Origin: Odoribacteraceae bacterium
GTDB lineage: Bacteria > Bacteroidota > Bacteroidia > Bacteroidales > Marinifilaceae
DNA length: 5,398 nt
Reading direction: 5' to 3'
Assembly: GCA_031267995.1 (NCBI GenBank)
Contig: JAIRXZ010000169.1
Coordinates: 1 to 5,398, forward strand
Position 1 is the first letter of the stretch. Each line of letters begins with the position of its first letter. Shown here one piece after another: positions 1 through 5,122 of this stretch. Below the pieces are notes generated by a model that was given only the letters and a program-made list of their open reading frames with translations, was not told the origin of the DNA and made no database searches. The translations under genes were made by a program, and so were the position numbers.

Positions 1-2
1 AA

Positions 3-1424
3 ATCCTTCCCATCGACCCTTACAATCAAATCGGATTGGCGGGATTCACGTTGAAAGAAGACGTGAAGCAAGCGGAGGCCATCTTCAAAGAGGTGCTTTC
101 CGGTCGGCTTTACAAGAAAGACGTGAACGTTCACCTGGCCGTCGCCAATGCCTACCTGCAAGCGGGCAACACCGCCAAGGCGATGGAGTACATCGAGCGC
201 GCAAAGAAAAGCGACAACAAGAGCGGGTACCCGTTTTTGCTCGAAGGGGACATTCTGCGATCCCAACATCGCCTGGGAGAGGCCGCCACGAGCTATGATC
301 ACGCCATTTACTTCTCCCCGGAGCTGGTAGGAGCCTACATGAAAAGCGCTCGCATCTACATGACATCCAATTCCAACAGAGCCGTTGCGCAGGAAAAACT
401 GCAAAAGATCAAAGAATTTGCCCCTGACTTTACCGGCGTGGACTGTCTGCTTGGGGAGTTGTACGAGTTGCAGGGAGATTCCAAAAAAGCGCTGGAGCAC
501 TATTCCCGTTTTATCGAGGCGGGCAATTACGACGTGGAGCACCTGCTCAGGTACGCGGGTATTCTCCACTTCGACAAGCAATATGAAAAGATGTTGCCCA
601 TCATCCTCCCGGTGCTGGAGAAAAACCCCGACAATTTGGTCGCCAAACGCTTGCATGCTTACGCACTGTCCAAGACCGAAGGGGGAGGAAAGAGCATAGA
701 AGCCATCAAGCACTTTATAGAGACAACCCCGGAAGATAGTCATATCGCCCTGGATTACTCCTGCTACGCCGAGCAACTGATTGCCAATGATCAATATGCT
801 GAAGCGATTCCCTACTACGGGAAGGTCATACAGAAAGACTCCACCAAGCGCGCCCTTTGGTTGACGATGGGAGATACATTCGTCAGGATAGGGAGTCGCG
901 ACTCGGCCGATTATTATTACGCTCTTTATGAATCGATACTGCCTTCTCCTGATCTCCAGCTTATTTTCAAAAGGGGACGGAATCTGTTCTTTGCCGGTTC
1001 GTCGGACAGCGACCAGCAGGAGCGCCACGCTACCCTGCAGAAAGCCGACACCATGTTCGTGCGGCTCCTCGAGTTAGCCCCGACGTTTGTACCGGCCTAT
1101 TTCTGGAGAAGTCGCATTCACGCGCTTCTTGATCCCGAGACTATTGACGGGCTGGCCAAGCCTTTCTTCGACGAAGCGATCGCGAAGGCAACGGAATCGG
1201 GCGACACGGAGAGGTATAAGAAAGATTTGTCGGAGGCTTACAGGTATCTGGGGTATTATTATTACCAACAGGCAGACAGTATGCCCAAGAAGGAGAACAA
1301 TATCTCGGATGCTGCCCGCGAAAAGTATTTGGAAGCCAAGAAACACTTCGCGAAGGCTTTGGAGTACAACCCGGATGATGCGATTTCTGCCGAAGCGCTT
1401 CAGGGGTTAGCCACCATCCAGTAG
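3..1424 (+). CDS. Tetratricopeptide (TPR) repeat protein, 5' end outside window
   Basis: The frame is open from the first complete codon (position 3) to a TAG at 1422-1424, giving 473 residues, so the true start lies to the left. A TTG at 36 could serve as a start but is not believable, because the frame continues upstream with similar protein-like sequence. The product is almost entirely helical with degenerate 34-residue TPR units. Clear examples lie at about residues 42-74 (AVANAYLQAGNTAKAMEYIE), 76-107, 145-175 (LLGELYELQGDSKKALEHY), 252-282 and near the C-terminus (EKYLEAKKHFAKALEYNPDD). Units end in typical 'NPDN/SPEL/NPDD' turns. No membrane segment or enzyme motif is visible in this part. 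TPR proteins are usually protein-protein interaction scaffolds; in Bacteroidales many are exported, but the signal-peptide region is missing here. The partner is unknown. A strong terminator follows 41 bp after the stop, so this is the last gene of its unit. Confidence 0.88.
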   Translation: MLPIDPYNQIGLAGFTLKEDVKQAEAIFKEVLSGRLYKKDVNVHLAVANAYLQAGNTAKAMEYIERAKKSDNKSGYPFLLEGDILRSQHRLGEAATSYDHAIYFSPELVGAYMKSARIYMTSNSNRAVAQEKLQKIKEFAPDFTGVDCLLGELYELQGDSKKALEHYSRFIEAGNYDVEHLLRYAGILHFDKQYEKMLPIILPVLEKNPDNLVAKRLHAYALSKTEGGGKSIEAIKHFIETTPEDSHIALDYSCYAEQLIANDQYAEAIPYYGKVIQKDSTKRALWLTMGDTFVRIGSRDSADYYYALYESILPSPDLQLIFKRGRNLFFAGSSDSDQQERHATLQKADTMFVRLLELAPTFVPAYFWRSRIHALLDPETIDGLAKPFFDEAIAKATESGDTERYKKDLSEAYRYLGYYYYQQADSMPKKENNISDAAREKYLEAKKHFAKALEYNPDDAISAEALQGLATIQ

Positions 1425-1465
1425 AGGCGAAGAATACATCACCGGTATTAAGATATCGAGACACG

Positions 1466-1503
1466 GACTGCTTGAATGGTAAATCATTCAAGCAGTCTTT
1501 TTT
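1466..1503 (+). terminator. Rho-independent terminator of the TPR gene
   Basis: A perfect 13-bp stem (GACTGCTTGAATG at 1466-1478, complement at 1485-1497) with a 6-nt loop is followed directly by six T residues (1498-1503). This is a textbook intrinsic terminator for plus-strand transcription from the TPR gene. The opposite side has no T tract, so it is unlikely to stop minus-strand transcription. Confidence 0.95.
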
Positions 1504-1540
1504 ATGCATACGCGCTCGTGTCATCAGGTGGGTGATGCGG

Positions 1541-1611
1541 ATTCTAATGGACGGGGTTTCAACGGACGAGTTCTAACGGACAGGGTTCCACCACAAGGTT
1601 CCATCGGACTA
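1541..1611. repeat. Degenerate short tandem repeat, 13-16 bp units
   Basis: Five adjacent segments share the pattern TTCTAACGGACRGGG: 1541-1556, 1557-1570, 1571-1585, 1586-1598 and 1599-1611. The first three are clearly alike; the last two keep mainly TTCCA and a final GGAC or AAGG. Unit length drifts between 13 and 16 bp, so no reading frame is kept. No function is evident. Confidence 0.5.
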
Positions 1612-1714
1612 CTCTTGCACCGCAGTCAAGAGGGTGACGCCAACGCTTCGCGAATCTTTCTCGATGTTGCTAAGGAAGTGGGGTTGGAGGACGGTCATTT
1701 GGTGGTCTGCTGCT

Positions 1715-1746
1715 TTTGGGGATTAAACTTGGGAAGTTTAGTTTTG
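1715..1746 (+). promoter_or_regulatory. Candidate Bacteroidetes sigma-70-type promoter facing the repeat array
   Basis: A -33 element TTTG (1715-1718) is separated by exactly 20 bp from a -7 element TAGTTTTG (1739-1746). This matches the Bacteroidetes consensus TTTG-N19-21-TAnnTTTG at every fixed base. Transcription would begin near 1753 and run rightward through the 42-bp repeats toward the 3' end of the convergent methyltransferase gene. No convincing ATG-initiated gene lies downstream, so if active it would most likely make a non-coding or antisense RNA. Activity is inferred from sequence only; the local T/G richness raises the chance of a spurious match. Confidence 0.5.
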
Positions 1747-1826
1747 TGGGGCGGGGTTCTGCGCTATTGATTGTACCCCTCAAAGGGTTATGGTATCGAC
1801 ACGAAATTCCGGGCAGAGAGACAGAA

Positions 1827-2119
1827 CGTGATCTACCCGATGCGGTGGCAAACCACGAGAGGGTAAAACGTGGTCTACTATCCGGTGGCAAGCCACGAGA
1901 AGGTGGAGCGTGATCTACCCGATGCGGTGGCAAACAATGAGAAGGTAGAATGTGATCTACTCGATCCGATAGCAAACCACGAGAAGGTGGAGCGTGATCT
2001 ACTTGATTCGATGGCAAGTCATGAGAAGGTGGAGCGTGATCTACTCGATGCGGTGGTAAACCACGAGGAGTCGGGAGCGTGATCTATTCAACCCGGTGGC
2101 AAACCACGAGGAGGGCGCC
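1827..2119. repeat. 42-bp tandem repeat array, about 7 units, overlapping the methyltransferase 3' end
   Basis: Units begin at 1827, 1869, 1909, 1951, 1993, 2035 and 2078, with lengths 42, 40, 42, 42, 42, 43 and a last one that fades into the methyltransferase gene. Each opens with CGTGATCTAC or a close variant and contains a core like GGTGGCAAACCACGAG, whose GTGG/CCAC arms can form a small hairpin. The last unit includes the methyltransferase stop codon (2084-2086) and its last eight sense codons. On the minus strand, units 1 and 3-6 each encode a variant of the same ending with a TAG in the same place; unit 2 lost two bases and with them the in-phase stop. The simplest reading is tandem duplication of the gene's 3' end plus about 14 bp downstream, followed by divergence. 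Confidence 0.92.
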
Positions 2120-3274
2120 TTTCCCGGACAAAGTAGTGGCGAAAATATGAGCATCTCCCCCATCGGCAATCCCGCTTTTGCGGCGCAATTCGGCAACGGA
2201 GAGGGTAAAATTGCGGGTAGTAATATTGGCGCGCGGGCAGCTCCGAGCCAGGGCGGTGAGCGCTTTGCCGGAAAAAGGAATCACGTCATCCACGGCGAAC
2301 ATTTTCCCGGGAAAACCCTCCAGGCGGCGATCGGCGGTATAAAGATGACTGCGCGGGTGCAACTTGCAGAGATCGAAGCGCGTGGCAACCACCTTAAACG
2401 CCCCGGCCTTCATAATCGCGGCATGTGGTTCATAGAGAAACCCCTCCACCCGCGCAGCCTCCCGCGGCGCGGCCTCCCGTTCCTCGCCGGGAAAAAACGC
2501 GAGCGACTGCTCCTCGCCGGAAGCCGTAACATTCACCGCGCGGATAGCGGCATTCCCTGGCCGGTACACCCTTCCCAGCGTGAACAGCAGCTCCTTACAC
2601 TCGTTTCGGACGGCGAGAATATGCACCTCCTCGCACTCCGGGAGCAGGGCAAGCCCTTCCGTGATATCCACCATCGGCGAACACTTCACCACCAGCCGCG
2701 GCGCACGCTCCAGCAGCAGCGGCTTGAGTTGCAGGACATCCGGCGCGCAATCGGCCAGGGCAAACACCCGTTTATCGCCACCCGGTCGGCGCGATGGATC
2801 GACGTACAGCGTATCCGCCCGGACGCCCGCGAGCACCTCCCCGGCATCCCCCTGGCAGACGGAAATATTGGTAAGCCCCAGCGTTTTAAAATTCTCCTCG
2901 GCCGCCTGGCAACAGGCCGGATCGCGATCCGCGTAAACCACCTGCCGCGCCACGCCGGCAAACGCGGAAGCATCCACCCCGAGGCCGCCCGTCAAATCGC
3001 ACAAAGAATCGCCCGCGAAAAGTCGGCGTTTATAGCCAGCGGCAACCTCCGACGAAGCCTGTTCCACGGCCACCCGCGAGGGAAAAACGATCCGCCGGTT
3101 GGCGTACCACGTCGGGAGCTTCTCCTTCGCCTGTCGCCTGGCGAGAATTTGTTCCGCGACAAAAGGGAGCGGCACGCCGGGAAACCTCCTGGCAGAGAGA
3201 AGGAGACGGTCAACCGCCTCATCCTCATGCTCGCGAATAAAATCGATCAGCTCCGGGGTTAGCAAGGATGGCAT
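2084..3274 (-). CDS. SAM-dependent methyltransferase with C-terminal THUMP-like domain (PG_1098 family)
   Basis: The 396-residue protein is a class I Rossmann methyltransferase. Motif I is DLTGGLGVDA (93-102), the acidic end of strand 2 is YADRDP (114-119), and a VDPSRR motif (158-163) sits where DPPY-type active sites occur, followed by KCSPMVDI (197-204). The region with YEPHAAIMKAGAF (281-293) corresponds to the ferredoxin-like PG_1098 segment, and residues about 325-394 to the THUMP-like domain (NFTLSVAELRRKSGI, then GGDAHIFATTL and a final LLVVC strand). The family is widespread in Bacteroidetes; THUMP-type domains suggest an RNA substrate, but the modified base is not known to me. The ATG at 3274 lies 12 bp after the SDR stop codon, so the two genes are cotranscribed. 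The C-terminal codons and stop lie inside the 42-bp repeat array, the oddity of this gene. Confidence 0.92.
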   Translation of the reverse strand: MPSLLTPELIDFIREHEDEAVDRLLLSARRFPGVPLPFVAEQILARRQAKEKLPTWYANRRIVFPSRVAVEQASSEVAAGYKRRLFAGDSLCDLTGGLGVDASAFAGVARQVVYADRDPACCQAAEENFKTLGLTNISVCQGDAGEVLAGVRADTLYVDPSRRPGGDKRVFALADCAPDVLQLKPLLLERAPRLVVKCSPMVDITEGLALLPECEEVHILAVRNECKELLFTLGRVYRPGNAAIRAVNVTASGEEQSLAFFPGEEREAAPREAARVEGFLYEPHAAIMKAGAFKVVATRFDLCKLHPRSHLYTADRRLEGFPGKMFAVDDVIPFSGKALTALARSCPRANITTRNFTLSVAELRRKSGIADGGDAHIFATTLSGKGALLVVCHRVE

Positions 3275-3286
3275 GGCGGCGCGGGA

Positions 3287-4312
3287 TTAAAAACCTTGTC
3301 GAACCCGCGCGATAGCCTCCTGCCGGGTGTCGATCACTCGATCGCACCAGCGGTCAAACGCCTCGTCGGGAAGCTGCAACTCCGGTCGCGCCAGGATATT
3401 ATCGATCGTCTCCTTGATGCCGACGCGGAACGGGATCGTCGCCTCGAACCCTGGGACGAGGCGTTTAATCTTCGCGTTATCAAACACCACGGAATTGGCC
3501 TTATCGCCGATCAGGCTGGCCGCGAGATCATTATCGCTGCAAGCCGCGAGAAACTCCGAGGCGACATGCACGGCGCGCAGGGGCACGCCCAACGCGTCGG
3601 CGATCCCCTCGTAAACCTGGTTCCAGGTCAGCGTCTCGTCCGAGGTAACGTGGACGGCCTCGCCGATGGCGGCGGGATTGCCCGTCAGCCCGGCGAACCC
3701 CCTGGCGAAATCGCGCGCGTGCGTCATCGTCCAAAGCGAGGTGCCGTCGCCGTGAATGATGACGGGTTTCCCCTCGATCATCCTCCTGATTACCTGCCAA
3801 CTCCCGCGTTCCCCGCGCACGCCGAGGGGCACGGTGCGCTCGGCATAAGTGAAGCTGGGGCGGACGATGGTAACGGGAAAACCCTCCTGGCCGCGGAGGC
3901 GCGCGAGGTACTCCTCGCAGGCGATTTTCTCCCGCGCGTAGGCGGAAAAGGGGTTGCCGAGCGGGGTATCCTCGGTAACGCGGTAGCCCTCCGGCGGTTT
4001 GCGGTAGGCTGACGCCGAGCTGATAAAGATAAATTGTCGCGTTTTATGCTTGAAGAGGCGGTAATCTTGCTCCAGGTGCGCGGGCGTGAAGGCGACGAAA
4101 TCCGCCACCGCGTCGAACTCCAGCGGGGCAACGAGTTGCGCGACAGCCTGTTCGTCCCGCGCGTCGGCGAGGAGGCGCGTGACCCCGGCGGCGGGCAGGA
4201 GATCGTTCCTGTTCCCGCGGTTGACGACGTAGAGGTGGTGCCCGTCCTCCACCAGCCGGCGGGAGACGGCGGCGCTGATGGTGCCCGTCCCCCCGACGAG
4301 GAGTATTTTCAT
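3287..4312 (-). CDS. NAD(P)-dependent epimerase/dehydratase-like extended SDR protein
   Basis: The start at ATG 4312 gives 341 residues beginning MKILLVGGTGTIS, with the dinucleotide-binding GGTGxI motif at 7-12 exactly where the family has it. Extending the frame upstream would translate the tRNA-Cys gene, which excludes a longer start; an ATG at 4336 adding MSTKLKNI is possible but less typical. VVNRG (29-33) follows strand 2, and the arginine suggests NADP(H) preference (inference). The catalytic pair is Y125 and K129 in SAYAREK, with serines in FISSASAY (96-103). Residues 186-206 (IIHGDGTSLWTMTHARDFA) match the substrate-side segment of COG0451 proteins of the atypical SDR type. The substrate cannot be deduced; it could be a sugar-nucleotide epimerase or a reductase. 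It lies downstream of tRNA-Cys and 12 bp ahead of the methyltransferase gene, and no promoter of its own was found. Confidence 0.87.
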   Translation of the reverse strand: MKILLVGGTGTISAAVSRRLVEDGHHLYVVNRGNRNDLLPAAGVTRLLADARDEQAVAQLVAPLEFDAVADFVAFTPAHLEQDYRLFKHKTRQFIFISSASAYRKPPEGYRVTEDTPLGNPFSAYAREKIACEEYLARLRGQEGFPVTIVRPSFTYAERTVPLGVRGERGSWQVIRRMIEGKPVIIHGDGTSLWTMTHARDFARGFAGLTGNPAAIGEAVHVTSDETLTWNQVYEGIADALGVPLRAVHVASEFLAACSDNDLAASLIGDKANSVVFDNAKIKRLVPGFEATIPFRVGIKETIDNILARPELQLPDEAFDRWCDRVIDTRQEAIARVRQGF

Positions 4313-4344
4313 GATATTTTTTAGTTTTGTTGACATAAACGAGA

Positions 4345-4369
4345 GACGACCACTCCGGGAGTGATCGTC
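4345..4369 (-). other. Stable hairpin between tRNA-Cys and the SDR gene
   Basis: An 11-bp stem (4345-4355 with 4359-4369) and 3-nt loop begins 6 bp beyond the tRNA 3' end. In minus-strand RNA the single imperfect pair is a G-U wobble, so the stem is complete on that strand only. No run of U follows, so it is not a canonical terminator. It may be a 3'-processing or stabilising element for the tRNA precursor, or a weak attenuator before the SDR gene. Confidence 0.65.
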
Positions 4370-4375
4370 ATCTTG

Positions 4376-4446
4376 AGGTCGGTAGCAGAATCGAACTGCT
4401 GTACACGGTTTTGCAGACCGTTGCCTAACCGCTCGGCCAACCGACC
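4376..4446 (-). tRNA. trnC: tRNA-Cys (anticodon GCA)
   Basis: All four arms fold on the minus strand: acceptor stem GGTCGGT/ACCGACC, D stem GCC/GGC, anticodon stem ACGGT/ACCGT around loop CTGCAAA with anticodon GCA, a 4-nt variable loop GTAC, and T arm AGCAG-TTCGATT-CTGCT. The length is 71 nt with discriminator U, the expected cysteine identity base. The CCA end is not encoded (the next bases are CAA), so it is added enzymatically. The gene lies between folB and the SDR gene, with its own promoter just upstream. Confidence 0.98.
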
Positions 4447-4465
4447 CTTTCGCGATTTGGTGAGG

Positions 4466-4497
4466 CAAATGTAATTCGATTTTTCGAGACGCGCAAG
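4466..4497 (-). promoter_or_regulatory. Promoter of tRNA-Cys (Bacteroidetes consensus)
   Basis: On the minus strand a -33 element CTTG (4497-4494) is followed after 20 bp by a -7 element TACATTTG (4473-4466). This fits TTG-N19-21-TAnnTTTG. The start point would be about 4459, giving a leader of roughly 13 nt before the mature tRNA. The promoter sits in the folB-tRNA gap, 10 bp past the folB stop codon. The SDR and methyltransferase genes may also be read from it. Confidence 0.8.
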
Positions 4498-4507
4498 GGC
4501 GCGCGAA

Positions 4508-4861
4508 TTATTTCGAGAGGGTGACGCTGGTGGCGGCCACCTTCCCTCCCAGCGGCGGGTTGAGCTTGGAAATCTTGACGGTGGCGGCGGCCAATCCCGG
4601 CAGGTTCTCGTGGAGGGCGTCCAGGACGCGGCCCGCGACGTGCTCGAGGAGGCGCGAGGGGATTTTCATCTCGCGGGCGACGATCTCGTACGCGGCGAGG
4701 TAGTCGATGGTATCGAGGAGGTTGTCGCTGGTAGCGGCCTTGTCGCAGTCGGCGGTCAGCGCGACGTTGACGATGAATTTGTTTCCCACGACGCGTTCGG
4801 CTTCGTGGCATCCGTGATAGGCGAAAAATTCCATGCCTTCAATTTCAATGGTTCCTTTCAT
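4508..4861 (-). CDS. folB: Dihydroneopterin aldolase
   Basis: The 117-residue product is the normal length for FolB, which converts 7,8-dihydroneopterin to 6-hydroxymethyl-7,8-dihydropterin and glycolaldehyde in tetrahydrofolate synthesis in the cytoplasm. The N-terminus IEIEGMEFFAYHGCHEAER is the family signature. Aligned by eye to E. coli FolB, the functional residues are present: E22 (in GCHEAER), Y54 (in IDYLAAYE) and K99 (in VKISKLNPP, near the C-terminus). The ATG at 4861 sets the correct N-terminus, since family members start within a few residues of this strand. It is the first gene of the minus-strand cluster; tRNA-Cys follows after 61 bp. Its promoter was not recognisable: there is no TAnnTTTG match on the minus strand in the upstream gap. 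Other folate genes are not in the window. Confidence 0.96.
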   Translation of the reverse strand: MKGTIEIEGMEFFAYHGCHEAERVVGNKFIVNVALTADCDKAATSDNLLDTIDYLAAYEIVAREMKIPSRLLEHVAGRVLDALHENLPGLAAATVKISKLNPPLGGKVAATSVTLSK

Positions 4862-5122
4862 ACGTTTTGTTTTTTAGCGTGTACGTGTTGTTTTTTAGTG
4901 TGATAACGTGTGTTTTTCCCGCGAGGACGGATGGGCTGTGTGGCGGTTGTTCGCGTCCGGCGCGGGGTTTTCCCCGCCGGGGGAGTGATGCGCGCTTCCT
5001 GGGGCGAGGACAGGGCTGCTTCTCTTCCCCGCGATCCAGGTTGTTAACAGGTAACTCATGTTGCTTGTGTCTAATAGTTTGCCGTGTTTGTTTTTCTCTT
5101 GTTCGCGTTTGCCGTTGTTTTT
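4862..5122. other. Upstream region of folB, no credible gene
   Basis: This gap between folB and the probable IS end carries no believable gene; a 110-codon minus-strand frame across it is composed of charged, repetitive residues and overlaps the folB start. It is a mosaic: an A/C-rich (minus-strand) segment with a direct repeat near folB, a very GC-rich centre with a small hairpin (GCGGGG at 4962-4967, TTTT loop, CCCCGC at 4972-4977), and a T-rich stretch (5075-5122) next to the IS end. GCGAGGAC followed shortly by GGGCTG occurs twice (4921-4938 and 5004-5018). Confidence 0.55.
4868..4911. repeat. Imperfect direct repeat just upstream of folB
   Basis: Two adjacent copies, 4868-4888 and 4889-4911 (21 and 23 bp), share TGTTTTTTAG followed by a GTG-rich part ending in ACGTGT. 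They begin 7 bp upstream of the folB start codon and so lie in its leader or promoter. They could be an operator or a simple slippage duplication; nothing distinguishes these. Confidence 0.6.

Larger units (their letters stand above)
1504..1826. other. Convergent intergenic region, no credible gene
   Basis: This is the gap between the TPR terminator and the 42-bp repeat array. A plus-strand open frame of 88 codons starts inside the terminator T tract (1504-1770), but it has no ribosome-site context and its first third is a translated short repeat, so it is not called. The stretch contains a degenerate 13-16 bp repeat (1541-1611) and a consensus-like plus-strand promoter (1715-1746). From 1753 to 1826 I see only unstructured sequence leading into the array. 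Confidence 0.6.

Noticed and set aside
1504..1770. Plus-strand 88-codon frame as a gene or as a relic of a THUMP-like C-terminus (it contains GDANASRIF and DGHLVVC)
   Set aside because: The resemblance covers only a few residues with wrong spacing and no upstream match. The frame begins in a terminator T tract and partly encodes a short DNA repeat.
1827..2119. CRISPR array
   Set aside because: The units are contiguous and similar over their whole length, with no unique spacers and no cas genes nearby.
2096..3262. Long plus-strand open frame (388 codons) opposite the methyltransferase
   Set aside because: It is fully antisense to a gene with clear family motifs. GC-rich codons on one strand commonly leave the opposite frame open, and the translation shows no recognisable domain.
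3296..4012. Plus-strand open frame (238 codons) opposite the SDR gene
   Set aside because: It is antisense to a gene with intact SDR motifs, and its composition is the usual Arg/Gly/Asp-rich shadow of GC-rich coding DNA.
4313..4468. N-terminal extension of the SDR protein
   Set aside because: The added 52 residues are mostly translated tRNA-Cys and hairpin sequence, while the Rossmann motif sits correctly behind the ATG at 4312.
4490..4505. Small GC hairpin (CGCGC/GCGCG, 6-nt loop) after folB as a terminator
   Set aside because: The stem is only 5 bp, no T tract follows on the minus strand, and it overlaps the tRNA promoter -33 element.
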